Assembly: GCA_963790965.1 (NCBI GenBank)
Contig: CAWBQO010000003.1
Location: 434,001-498,000 of the forward strand
DNA: 64,000 nt
From: CAWBQO01 sp963790965
Lineage (GTDB): Bacteria; Bacteroidota; Rhodothermia; Rhodothermales; DASSAV01
Direction of reading: 5' to 3'
A program made the translations under genes and the position numbers. How positions within the stretch are numbered: the first letter of the stretch is position 1; each line of letters opens with the position of its first letter. The notes under the pieces are model-generated. The model worked only from the letters and a program-made list of their open reading frames with translations. It had not been told where the DNA came from and searched no databases. Positions 1-8,506 of this stretch are shown here, one piece after another.

Positions 1-1447
1 TCTCGAGAACAGATCGACTGATTGGCGCCTCCGCATCGCTCTCTGCCCAGAAAGTGGACGTGATCAGGTTGTAGGGCGACAGCTTTGCGTTTCCACGCGC
101 GTCGCGGCGGGCGAGTAGCACGGGTTCGTAGCCCGAGAAGAGGGTCGTCGTCGTATCGACCGGGCCGTCGACCCCGCGGTAGGAGACGTACGGTTCACCG
201 GACGTCTGGAGCAGCGTCCAGTCGTACGACTGGGCAGCCGGCGCGTAGAGCTTCGGGATGTGGCAGGATTCGCAACTCACTGCCGCGAGATGCCGGCCTT
301 TGTAAGGCAGCCAGTCGTGCGTGTCCTCTGCTCTGTGGCAGGTCTCACACCTCCGCATCTCGGCCGTCGCCCCCACGAGCGAGTCCACATTTGCCGCGCC
401 TCCGCGCGCAAGCACATGGCTCGGCCGGAAGAGATACTCCGAAATGGCCTGGCGGCGTGGATCAAACCTCAAGTGTCTCGGCTGCGACTCGGATGACTCT
501 TGATAGTAGATCGGGTTGTTGACCGAGTAGTGGCAGTCCACGCAGGAGACGGCCCGCTCGGCGTGAATGTCCCAGGAGCGGTTCAAACTGTCTTTTTCGA
601 AGAGGTTGATGCCGGACTGGCTCATCCGCTGCGCCGCAAACACTTCACCGGAAAGCGCCGTGGTAGACTGAGCGTGCAGGTTGTCAAGCTCAAAGGGCGT
701 ATTCAGGTCCTCGTGCACCGCTCCGTGGCAAGCGCCGCAGTTCGCGTTGTCGGGCTGCTGTAGGCGGAGGGTCTGCGGCTGCACTTCTCCTTCCGCGTTG
801 AACCCGCTGTGATCCCACTCCCATCCGTTGCCGCTCCGCATGACAAGGCCGCTGCCCGCCAGCGTAGCCGTGGCGGACCACGCATAATCTCCTCGGCCGA
901 TAGCTTCTTCGCGCGCCGTGAGGTTCGGGGTTGCCGTGTGGCAGAGGAAGCAGTTCATTTCCGAGACGCGGCCATCCAGCCACGCCCATTCATTCGGGAG
1001 GTTGGCGGCCGACCGGCTGCCGCCTCCGACATGCCGGACAGCCAGTGAACGACTCATCGCGTTCAAGCTGCTGTCGGTTGCCGCTCCAGACGAAAAGAAC
1101 GAGATCGCCCTGTCCAGGTCGCCCTTGCTGCCGCCCGAAACCGGGACCATTCCAGGTCCGGCGATCTCGGCGGGGGAGAGGCGGCTGTGGGCGCTGTGCT
1201 CCTGAATGTAAGCGGCGTCGTGGCACGAGCCGCACGTCTGCATGGTGGACACAGCCGCTCCCGAGGCGAGCACGTTGCGTCCCGCACTATCGAGAAGGGG
1301 AAAATTCGGGTGCATGGACGGCTCCGGGAGCGCCGTCTCAGGCTGAGCGACCTGCGCGACGACCATGCCCGCGACTAACAACGCCGGCAGAAGCAGGGCC
1401 CAGGGGCGGCGGGAAGCCCGCATGATTCTGAGAACAGATTGCTTCAT
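1..1447 (-). CDS. Multiheme c-type cytochrome, 3' end beyond window
   Basis: This partial minus-strand gene opens at ATG 1447 and is still open at base 1. The N-terminus has a basic stretch, then a hydrophobic segment (about residues 15-33) that fits a signal peptide or membrane anchor, so the product should be periplasmic. At least six CXXCH haem-attachment motifs are visible (CGSCH, CFLCH, CGACH, CVDCH, CETCH, CESCH), so it is a multihaem electron-transfer protein. The ATG overlaps the TGA of the upstream octahaem gene by 4 nt (ATGA), which indicates translational coupling and joint function. The cluster style resembles dissimilatory sulfur/nitrogen-compound reductases and their electron partners, but the substrate cannot be told. 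The C-terminus and total haem number lie outside the window. Confidence 0.85.
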   Translation of the reverse strand, partial: MKQSVLRIMRASRRPWALLLPALLVAGMVVAQVAQPETALPEPSMHPNFPLLDSAGRNVLASGAAVSTMQTCGSCHDAAYIQEHSAHSRLSPAEIAGPGMVPVSGGSKGDLDRAISFFSSGAATDSSLNAMSRSLAVRHVGGGSRSAANLPNEWAWLDGRVSEMNCFLCHTATPNLTAREEAIGRGDYAWSATATLAGSGLVMRSGNGWEWDHSGFNAEGEVQPQTLRLQQPDNANCGACHGAVHEDLNTPFELDNLHAQSTTALSGEVFAAQRMSQSGINLFEKDSLNRSWDIHAERAVSCVDCHYSVNNPIYYQESSESQPRHLRFDPRRQAISEYLFRPSHVLARGGAANVDSLVGATAEMRRCETCHRAEDTHDWLPYKGRHLAAVSCESCHIPKLYAPAAQSYDWTLLQTSGEPYVSYRGVDGPVDTTTTLFSGYEPVLLARRDARGNAKLSPYNLITSTFWAESDAEAPISRSVLE

Positions 1448-2898
1448 TGATGACGATCTTCGGACTTCAAAAAGGTCAGGTTCACTTTTCGCCCGCCGCG
1501 CACCATGGGGTCACCGTCGTAGCCGAGCCGCGCCCAGTCGAAGCGGCCGTTCTCGCTATGGCAGTCGGTACACTGCAGCGCCTGGGTCGCAGGGGCGACC
1601 ATGTGGGTCGTGGGCCAGAACATGGCGGTCTCGGTAAAGCCGTAGCTCCCGCTGTAGGGCAGGTTCGCCGCCACCGCGCCAAGCCGCAAGGCCTGATCCC
1701 AGTTAAAGTCCGCCCAATACCCTCCCTCTCCGACGGTCTTCGGCTGGAGGAGATACTGGAAGTTGCGGTCATAAACCTGCTCGCCACGGTGAACCTTGAA
1801 GGGCCAGATCTTTGCTCCGGGGTCGTGTATGTCGCCGCGCGGCTTGTTCAAAATGGTCACGCCCGCCGAATCGATCTTGTCTCCCATGAGGTAGTGGTCA
1901 ACCGTTCCGTTGAACCAGTAGAACTCCGGCTTGAGCTGCTGGCGGTACACGAAGGCCCCTTTGATCTTCAAGTAGGTGTGCGTGTCCTCGGGCAGATCCT
2001 GGCCGGCAGCGGACCAGTCCCAGTGGACCTTCGTCGGTGTGTCAAGAGCCATGGCGGGGATGTGGCACGTCTGGCAGGCCACCGTCTCCACATGCGCATT
2101 GATGCGCTCGTCCTTGTGCAGCGTCTCCGAGTGGCAGTCGATACAGGCCACCTGATTGGTGGCGTCGAGGCTGACCGAAAGCGCGCGCCCGCCGATCTGG
2201 TGGTCTTTCGTCCGGTGGCAATCGGTGCAAAGAAAGTCGTAGCGCCCCATGTGTACATCGAGTCGCTCCGACGGCTGATAGAGACTGGCGTCGAGATCGC
2301 CGTGCTTCACAGCGTTGCCGCCGCCGCCGCTAAAATGACATCCACCGCAGTTGTCCCGGCTGGGTCCGCCGACGCTCTTCGCTACGGCGAGGAGGTCTAC
2401 GTCGTCAGCGGGGATTCCGGCGCTGGCCTTGACATAGGTGCCGGTTTGCTCATGGCAAACAAGGCAATCCACGTTGGTTTCTTTGTTGAAGTCGTACGAA
2501 GCGTCCTCCCAGCCGTAACCCGCATGGCAGGAGGTGCAGCCCGGCCAGTTCGACTGGATTCCGATACAGAAGTTGTTGATTGCATTCTTCTTGCCGAGGC
2601 TTACCGGCTTGTCGTGCCCTGCCACTCTTACGGCATGGCTTTCCCAGGTCCAGTGCGATGTCTTCATGACCTGCGCGGCAGCATCTTCGTGGCACGTGAG
2701 GCATGCCTCCGTCACTTCCGGTCCGCTCGTGAACGGCCCCTTCATGAGCGCCGTGTGATCCGTATGCGCCGGGCGTTCAGGCATATGTGCCCGCGGATCA
2801 TCTCGCGGAGCAGCTTTCCTTGGCAGGAATATGTAGAGGGGGATGAGCAGGGCAGCGAGAACCAGAAGCCCTAATCCCACCAAAGCGCTTTTCTTCAT
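1444..2898 (-). CDS. Octaheme c-type cytochrome, tetrathionate reductase (Otr) family
   Basis: The protein has 484 residues. An N-terminal hydrophobic anchor (residues 5-25) is followed by eight CXXCH motifs at about 66-70, 121-125, 145-149, 184-188, 224-228, 252-256, 275-279 and 443-447. Seven are clustered and the eighth lies far downstream, as in octahaem Otr-type enzymes. Members of that family reduce tetrathionate, nitrite or hydroxylamine in vitro, and their physiological role is unsettled. The uncleaved-looking anchor suggests a membrane-tethered periplasmic enzyme. It is the first gene of a two-gene operon and overlaps the next multihaem gene by 4 nt. Family assignment rests on haem number and spacing and on the overall sequence style; the substrate is not known. 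Confidence 0.82.
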   Translation of the reverse strand: MKKSALVGLGLLVLAALLIPLYIFLPRKAAPRDDPRAHMPERPAHTDHTALMKGPFTSGPEVTEACLTCHEDAAAQVMKTSHWTWESHAVRVAGHDKPVSLGKKNAINNFCIGIQSNWPGCTSCHAGYGWEDASYDFNKETNVDCLVCHEQTGTYVKASAGIPADDVDLLAVAKSVGGPSRDNCGGCHFSGGGGNAVKHGDLDASLYQPSERLDVHMGRYDFLCTDCHRTKDHQIGGRALSVSLDATNQVACIDCHSETLHKDERINAHVETVACQTCHIPAMALDTPTKVHWDWSAAGQDLPEDTHTYLKIKGAFVYRQQLKPEFYWFNGTVDHYLMGDKIDSAGVTILNKPRGDIHDPGAKIWPFKVHRGEQVYDRNFQYLLQPKTVGEGGYWADFNWDQALRLGAVAANLPYSGSYGFTETAMFWPTTHMVAPATQALQCTDCHSENGRFDWARLGYDGDPMVRGGRKVNLTFLKSEDRHQ

Positions 2899-3072
2899 CC
2901 AAATCGGCGTTCTTTTTACCAGAGCAAGGTGCTCGTTGCTAAGATACCGAAATTCGTTCCGGCAATTCGTATCGCTAAGCGGCGATATGCGTAGGATAAA
3001 CCCGACGCGGCTGGTAGGGGAATCCCCCGCAGGCGTCGGGGGCTGCCTTCACGTTCTGTTCTCGCAAATGCG

Positions 3073-3106
3073 AAAGCCCGCTCATCCTAAGGGGATGGCG
3101 GGCTTT
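3073..3106 (-). terminator. Hairpin between the ligase gene and the cytochrome operon
   Basis: A perfect 9-bp inverted repeat (AAAGCCCGC / GCGGGCTTT) encloses a 16-nt loop. It lies downstream of the minus-strand acyl-CoA ligase stop. There is no long T run, so efficiency is uncertain. Confidence 0.55.
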
Positions 3107-3185
3107 ACGCGGACGGAAGCGGCCGCAGCGGCAACAAGTTTGAAGAAGGCGTTCTTTAACCCTGAAGCACCAAGTGGTCGTCGGC

Positions 3186-5042
3186 TTACTCGTAGAGGCT
3201 GTTAATCATCGACTCGTAGTGGCGCTCGACGGCGCGCCGGCGCACTTTGAGCGTCGGCGTCAGGAAGCCCGCTTCAAGCGTGAGCGGTTCAGGCAGAACG
3301 GCAACTTTCTTCGGGCGCTCGTGCGCTGCAATGTCCCGGAGCGGCTGCAAGGCCTCTCTTCGCAGGAACTGCACGACCTTGTCGTTCTGCAATAGGTCCT
3401 CTCCAAACTCCAGCTTGATGCCCTCCGCCTTCGCCCACGTTCGTAGCTTATCAGTCTGCGCTTCGAGGAGGAGAACCGGGTAGGGACGCCGGTCGCCCGT
3501 CATGACGGCGCGGGCGATGTAAGGCGATTCCTGAACCCTTGCCTCGATGGGCTGCGGCGCGATGTTCTTGCCGCCGGTGGTGACGATAAGGTCTTTCAGC
3601 CGGTCCGTAATAAAGATGAACCCCTCTTCGTCCACTTCTACGACGTCTCCGGTGCGAAACCAGCCTTCTTCATCGATGGCTTCGGCGGTTGACTCGGGCA
3701 GATTCCAGTAGCCCTTCATCAGTCCGGGCGTCTGCGCCAGCAACTCACCTTGATCGCCAACGCGGAGCCTTACGCCGGGATAAGGCAGTCCGACGGAACC
3801 GAAGCGAATGGCACCCGGACGATTGGCCGAGAGCACGGGCGATGTTTCAGTCAGCCCGTAGCCTTCGTGGATCGGCAGTCCGGCTGCGCTGAAAAACCGC
3901 GCAATCTCCGCGGCAAGCGGTGCCCCTCCGCTGATGAGCGCCTTCACCCGGCCCCCGACAGCGTTACGGAGCTGCGAGTACACCAGCTTGTCCATTACGG
4001 GGAACTGAACGCTCGCCCACATCGGCGGCGACTGCCCTTGTATGTGCGCGTCCGCAACGGCACCGCCGACACGCACCGCCTGATCGATGATCTTCTTCTT
4101 GACGCCGGTGGCGTTCTGCATCGTATTGAAGATCACTTCGAACACGCGCGGCACCGATACCATCGTGTGCGGGCGCACCTCTTTCAAGTTGGCCGGTACT
4201 TTGGAGACCGACTCCGCGTAGGCGACCGTAATGCCGCTGTCCCAGTAGAAATAGTCGGCCGCCCTCTCAAAGATGTGCGATAGGGGAAGGAACGAGAGGG
4301 CAACGTCTCCCGGCTGGCACGGAAACGAACCGTGCTGCTTCGTTGCAACGACCATGGACGCGAGATTGTGGTGGGTCAGCATGACCCCCTTTGGCGCGCC
4401 GGTAGTGCCGGACGTATAGATCAGCGTGGCAAGGTCCTCCGGCTTCACCGCGCGCGCTTGCTTGCGCAGCCACTCGGCGGAAGTTTGCCCCGGCAGATCC
4501 GGCCACTGCTGCACGATCGAGGAATACGGCACGATGCCGTCGGTTTCAGTGTCGGCATCAAAACCGATGATGGTCTCCAGCGAGGGAATCTTCTCCCGAA
4601 CAGACTGCAGTTTCGACCACTGCTCCTTGGTGGAAGCAAACGCCACGCGCACCCCGGCGTCCGCCAGAATGAATGCCGACTGGTCGGCCGGGAGGCTCGG
4701 GTAGAGCGGAACGCCCACGAGGCCCAGGGCGGCTATCGCAAAATCGGAAACGGCCCACTCCGACCGGTTCTCTGCGACAATGGCGACGCGGTCTCCCTGC
4801 GAAAGCCCCAACATGTCGAGGTGCAATGCAACAGCGGCCACGCGGTGAAGAATCTCGGCGTGAGAGATGCCTTGCCATGACCCGTCAGCTTTCTCCAGAT
4901 GCGCGTCGATCCCTGTGAACGTGTCAATTCCATGGAAGAAAATCTCCGGTATCGTATGACGCTCCACTGGATCCAGGGGCGTAAAGAGTAGCGTAGAGGA
5001 GGCCTGTTGCGGCTTCATGTCAGATACCGAGGATGCATACAT
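3186..5042 (-). CDS. Long-chain acyl-CoA synthetase (AMP-forming)
   Basis: This ANL-superfamily ligase activates fatty acids with ATP and CoA through an acyl-adenylate. It shows the adenylate-forming P-loop TSGTTGAPKG (about residue 210 from the chosen start), the YGLTE motif in the middle of the protein and the GWFRTGD...DRLKDLIVTTGGKNIAP hinge region, all typical of the FadD15/Faa-like branch. From ATG 5042 it is 618 residues, normal for the family. The frame extends to a TTG at 5066, and another ATG lies at 5018; no clear ribosome binding site decides between them. There is no recognisable signal peptide, so it is cytoplasmic or peripheral. It stands alone, with 135 nt to the upstream gene. 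Confidence 0.9.
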   Translation of the reverse strand: MYASSVSDMKPQQASSTLLFTPLDPVERHTIPEIFFHGIDTFTGIDAHLEKADGSWQGISHAEILHRVAAVALHLDMLGLSQGDRVAIVAENRSEWAVSDFAIAALGLVGVPLYPSLPADQSAFILADAGVRVAFASTKEQWSKLQSVREKIPSLETIIGFDADTETDGIVPYSSIVQQWPDLPGQTSAEWLRKQARAVKPEDLATLIYTSGTTGAPKGVMLTHHNLASMVVATKQHGSFPCQPGDVALSFLPLSHIFERAADYFYWDSGITVAYAESVSKVPANLKEVRPHTMVSVPRVFEVIFNTMQNATGVKKKIIDQAVRVGGAVADAHIQGQSPPMWASVQFPVMDKLVYSQLRNAVGGRVKALISGGAPLAAEIARFFSAAGLPIHEGYGLTETSPVLSANRPGAIRFGSVGLPYPGVRLRVGDQGELLAQTPGLMKGYWNLPESTAEAIDEEGWFRTGDVVEVDEEGFIFITDRLKDLIVTTGGKNIAPQPIEARVQESPYIARAVMTGDRRPYPVLLLEAQTDKLRTWAKAEGIKLEFGEDLLQNDKVVQFLRREALQPLRDIAAHERPKKVAVLPEPLTLEAGFLTPTLKVRRRAVERHYESMINSLYE

Positions 5043-5177
5043 TTGACTGACGTTCAGTCTCTTCAACCATCAACCAGAAAAGCGGTTCTTGCACCTTCCA
5101 AGGCAAACGGCGTTGCCACCGGCCGCGCCTGAGGTAGCGATGGGGAACGCGGTCCATGCCGGCGACGGGGCGCGGGT

Positions 5178-5987
5178 TCAGTAGCGGGCAAGCCGCTGAC
5201 GGAAGCCTGCATATCCTGCATCATTCAATCTCACGCCCCTGCTCGAGACCTTGCGCGCGTACGCTCGGGCGTCGTTGATGCGCTCCTGGGTGAGCGGGTG
5301 GGTGGAGAAAAACTGCTCCAGTCCACTGGGTCGCCGCTGTCCTTCGGCCTGCAATTTCTCGAACATCGTCGCCATAGCTGCAGGATCGTAGCCGGCCGCA
5401 TTCATGTAGCGGATGCCGAGACGATCCGCCTCACGCTCGTCGTCGCGCGAGAACTTGGCCATCGCTCCGCCACCGATGATGGACGTCAAAAGCTGCTCGT
5501 ACACTGCCGGATTCTGCCCCAGAAGCACTCCGGCACCCATGCTGAGGCCGTACTGCTTCGATATTCGCTCCGTGGCATGGCGGGAAACGCCGTGCGTGAT
5601 CTCGTGGGCAAGCACCCCGGCGAGTTCGGCGGAATTGCTCGCCGACGCGACAAGCCCCGTGTTCACGTAGACATGGCCGCCCGGAATGTTAAATGCGTTG
5701 ATGGCCGGATCTTTGACAATGTGGAACTCCCACGGCAGATTCCGCATCTCCGTCTGAGCCACGATGGCACGGCCCATCTTGTCCAGGTAGGCGAGTGCTT
5801 GCGGATCATTGACGAGCGTCATCTGCTGCGCAATGTCCGCCGAAAGCTGCCGTCCGAGCTGCCACTCTTCATCGAGCGACACGATGTTCAAATCGCCGCT
5901 GTTCACGCCGGACGTGGCGCAGCCGCCAGTGAGCAGCGAGGGTATGATCGTCAGGGCGAGGGTGGCAAGGAGCAGGCGGAGACGCAT
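5178..5987 (-). CDS. M48-family metalloprotease lipoprotein
   Basis: This 269-residue secreted zinc protease resembles the BepA/Oma1-like M48C group. The N-terminus is a lipoprotein signal with Cys23 in a GGC box (slightly off the consensus lipobox). The zinc motif HEITH is at 128-132, and a downstream EREAD-type segment near residue 185 should supply the third ligand. A 'STHP' segment near residue 230 is also typical of the family. Known relatives degrade misassembled outer-membrane proteins in the periplasm; that role is inferred here. ATG 5987 is the only sensible start because it preserves the signal peptide. Confidence 0.9.
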   Translation of the reverse strand: MRLRLLLATLALTIIPSLLTGGCATSGVNSGDLNIVSLDEEWQLGRQLSADIAQQMTLVNDPQALAYLDKMGRAIVAQTEMRNLPWEFHIVKDPAINAFNIPGGHVYVNTGLVASASNSAELAGVLAHEITHGVSRHATERISKQYGLSMGAGVLLGQNPAVYEQLLTSIIGGGAMAKFSRDDEREADRLGIRYMNAAGYDPAAMATMFEKLQAEGQRRPSGLEQFFSTHPLTQERINDARAYARKVSSRGVRLNDAGYAGFRQRLARY

Positions 5988-6163
5988 GGCGACGGGACCG
6001 GTTGGTAGACAGGTACGCTTCCCGGGAAGAAGCCGTGTTCATCCCGGTGCCGATTCCTTACGCCCCTTACCGGAAGTACGCTTCCACCAGACGGGCTTTT
6101 TACAAATGGTCCCTCGGCCCTTCTTGCCTCCCGATCTCTAATGCGAACCCCCCCGTTTTCCCT

Positions 6164-6385
6164 CTAAGTCGTGGGCGCAGGGTGGTCATCCGCCCGCGTG
6201 GAGGCGTGGAACGGCATGTACAACGGACACGTGCCGACGGCGCTAGTCGCCAGAAAAACGACGGCGAGTATGCCGAGCAGCACAGCGACCCATCCGCCGA
6301 TTTGACCTGAGAGGATCAACGCGCCAACGACGACCGCGAGTACCACCCGCAAGACTCGGTCTACGATTCCCATGTTCTTGATCAT
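6164..6385 (-). CDS. Small inner-membrane protein, DUF2892 (YgaP-like)
   Basis: The 73-residue protein has two hydrophobic stretches (about 10-28 and 30-50). It opens with the characteristic N-terminus MIKNMGIVDRVLR and has the TCPLY segment typical of DUF2892 proteins. Such proteins are often fused to or found near rhodanese domains, but none is present here. The function is not known. It is monocistronic in this window. Confidence 0.8.
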   Translation of the reverse strand: MIKNMGIVDRVLRVVLAVVVGALILSGQIGGWVAVLLGILAVVFLATSAVGTCPLYMPFHASTRADDHPAPTT

Positions 6386-6704
6386 GCTGATGTCCCTTTG
6401 TAGTTTGTCGACTGGCCGCCCTCTTCGGCAGCATTCTGTTTGTTGACGGTAAGGTACGAAGTGTTACGACATGACCTGCAGCCGGCCTCGCTTTATCCGT
6501 CCGCCGCCGAGGCCGGGGCCGTCTTTCGTCACAGTGCCACGCCCGCGGCCTTAACTTCCTCGCGCCCCCGGCAACGGCATCCGTGCCAATGGGTTGGCGT
6601 ACCGAAACGGTGTGGGCTTCCTGAGAGGGCGTTGCAATGATGGCGATCGAGACCGGGCATCAAAGATTGGGTGACTTTACTCCATGTTGACTTAAAGCAA
6701 GGCT

Positions 6705-6820
6705 GAGATGCTTCGCTTCGCCGGCATGACACGGCCGGGATGTTCTGCTTTCATCGTGCTCCTTCCATTTTGCCTCCTCCGACGCCCCCCTGTGGTCATC
6801 CTGAACAGAGTGAAGGATCT
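6705..6820. repeat. Inverted pair of a GTCATTCTGA-type dispersed motif
   Basis: The right arm, 6795-6820 (begins GTCATCCTGAACAGAGTGAA), and the reverse complement of the left arm, 6705-6730 (begins GTCATGCCGGCGAAGCGAAG), are imperfect copies of each other, with about 17 of 26 positions identical. From general experience, motifs of the form GTCATTCTGAGCGAAGCGAAGAATC occur as dispersed palindromic repeats in many bacterial genomes. Here the pair could fold into a long imperfect hairpin. Function unknown. Confidence 0.5.
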
Positions 6821-6910
6821 ATCCTTCCAGACTGCCAAGAGGCTGTCGAAGTATGGCGAACACGTGCCTGTCGTCAAAGATTAGGTAGAAACTCAACAGG
6901 ATTCCAAGAT

Positions 6911-7078
6911 ACCGTTGAGACAATAGACCGCGCTGTATGTAGCTGCCATCACGGACCAAAGTGCCAACGCAACCTCCCCCTTGAGGAGGAATCAATAAGG
7001 AGTTAGACAGCCTTCCTGTCACATACATCGCCCCGTAAACCTGTGACGCATCCCGTCGATAGCATCTCAATTAATCCT
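6911..7078 (+). repeat. Tandem repeat unit 1 (~174-nt period)
   Basis: This is the first of three adjacent, diverged copies. Shared landmarks are GTTGA near the left end, CGCTGTATGTA, GGACCAAAGTGCCAACGCAA, a central hairpin (CCTCC / GGAGG around TTGA) and CATCGCCCCGTAAACCTGTG near the right end. The distance to the same landmark in unit 2 is 173 nt. A partial extra start (AGAGGCTGTCGAAGTA) lies just before it near 6838. No convincing ORF is present in the block. Confidence 0.75.
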
Positions 7079-7080
7079 AA

Positions 7081-7250
7081 GAGGCTGTTGAAATAACACA
7101 ACACGCTGTATATATCTGACAGTATGGACCAATATACCAACGCAACTTCCCTCTTTGAGAGAGATTCGAGAGTGTGTTAATCAACATTCCAGCCGCGTAT
7201 ATCGCCCCATGAATCTGCGGTATACGCCAACCATAATAAGTCACCGGCCT
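7081..7250 (+). repeat. Tandem repeat unit 2
   Basis: The unit begins GAGGCTGTTGAAATAACACA and contains the conserved CGCTGTATATATCTGACA, ACCAACGCAACTTCCC and ATCGCCCCATGAATCTG landmarks. Its central hairpin is CTCT / AGAG around TTG. It is the most diverged copy at its right end. Confidence 0.75.
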
Positions 7251-7255
7251 CTTGG

Positions 7256-7420
7256 GAGGCTGTTGAAATAATACAACACGCTGTATGTATCTGACCATAT
7301 GGACCAAAGCACCCACGCAACTTCCCCCTTGAGGGGGATTCAAGGGGGTGTTAGAACGTCAACCCGTCACATACATCGCCCCGTAAATCTGTGCTGCATC
7401 CAGTCGATAGTATATCATAA
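7256..7420 (+). repeat. Tandem repeat unit 3
   Basis: The unit begins GAGGCTGTTGAAATAATACA, 175 nt after unit 2. It carries the cleanest central palindrome, CCCCC-TTGA-GGGGG, followed by ATTCAAGGGGGTGTTAG, and ends in CATACATCGCCCCGTAAATC. It stops about 20 nt before the NmrA-like gene, so it may overlap that gene's promoter. Confidence 0.75.
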
Positions 7421-7440
7421 ACTCTATGTGGGGGTATTTT

Positions 7441-8298
7441 ATGATGGAGCAGACCATACTGATTACCGGGGCCACGGGCAACGTGGGGGCGGCGCTCGCG
7501 GAGGCACTCGGGGAATATAACGAGGTTCGGGTTCGCGCCGGCACGCGGCGGGTTCGCAGCGATACAGAGGCAGACGCAGACACGGAATGGGTGCCGTTCG
7601 ATTTTGAAGACGCTTCCACGTGGAACGCGGCGCTTGAAGGCGTCGACGCACTTTTTCTCGTGCGTCCGCCCCAAATCGCCGCGGTGGATGAGGTCTTTTC
7701 GCCCTTCATCGATGCTGCGGAGGCGGCGGGCGTTTCTCACGTTGCCTTTCTCTCGCTACTCGGAGCCGAAAAGAATCGCTTCACGCCTCATCACCGGATC
7801 GAGGAGAGGCTTGATCGTTCGAGAATGAAGCATACCGCTCTCCGGGCGAGTATCTTCATGCAGAACCTGAACACCACCCATCGGGAGGAAATTCGCTCGG
7901 GCGAGCTGTTCATTCCGGCGGGCAGAGGCCGGACGAGCTTTATCGACGTGCGCGATATTGCCGCCGTTGCCGCGCGGGCTTTCACCGACCCGTCGCTGCA
8001 GGGGCAGGCCCATGACCTGACGGGCGACGAGGCGCTCACGTATGACGAAGTCGCCGGTCTCTTCTCGGCGGTGCTCGGCCGGCGCGTCGTTTACCGGCGG
8101 CCCGGCGTCATTCGGTTCATTGCGCGCTGGATCAAGAAGGGCCTTCCCGTGCCTTTCGTGCTGATCATGGCGGGCATCTACTCGACGGCACGCCTCGGCC
8201 TTGCCGGGCGCGTGTCAAAGGACGTGCCCCGCATCCTCGGCCGTCCCGCCATTACAATGCGACAGTACATCGAGGATTACCGCGACGCCTGGGACTAA
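7441..8298 (+). CDS. NmrA-like NAD(P)-binding reductase/sensor
   Basis: This 285-residue atypical short-chain dehydrogenase has the N-terminal Rossmann motif ILITGATGNVG. It shows the NmrA/QOR2-like architecture: a variable middle, no obvious YxxxK pair, and a C-terminal region with 'LTGDEALTYDEVAGLFSAVLGR', here read as the usual YDE(V)A segment. Relatives reduce quinones or bind NAD(P) as redox sensors; the substrate cannot be told. Start ATG 7441 was chosen because GTGGGGG at 7428-7434 is well placed as a ribosome binding site; the frame also opens at ATG 7426. It lies directly downstream of the repeat block. Confidence 0.82.
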   Translation: MMEQTILITGATGNVGAALAEALGEYNEVRVRAGTRRVRSDTEADADTEWVPFDFEDASTWNAALEGVDALFLVRPPQIAAVDEVFSPFIDAAEAAGVSHVAFLSLLGAEKNRFTPHHRIEERLDRSRMKHTALRASIFMQNLNTTHREEIRSGELFIPAGRGRTSFIDVRDIAAVAARAFTDPSLQGQAHDLTGDEALTYDEVAGLFSAVLGRRVVYRRPGVIRFIARWIKKGLPVPFVLIMAGIYSTARLGLAGRVSKDVPRILGRPAITMRQYIEDYRDAWD

Positions 8299-8506
8299 GC
8301 CGCCAAGCACCTTCTATGCTCCCGACAGGTAAGGCGGCCGGACGCGAAGCGTTCGGAAACGAACGCAACGTTTCCCAAAGCCGTTATATTCGCGAGGGTC
8401 AAAACGGCGCGTGTTCGTCGTTCTTTGGCAACGTCGCCGGCCGGGCATCAAATTGTTCGCGCCGCCGTCTGTCGCGATCGTCGTCCTCATTATACAACAA
8501 GCTCCC

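Noticed and set aside
1447..2874. Long plus-strand frame opposite the octahaem gene
   Set aside because: It is the mirror of a strongly supported minus-strand gene with eight haem motifs; the plus-strand peptide has no family pattern.
6740..7520. Several short ORFs across the repeat block with similar peptides
   Set aside because: The similarity comes from the DNA repeats themselves, and the frames break within the units. They are not called as genes.
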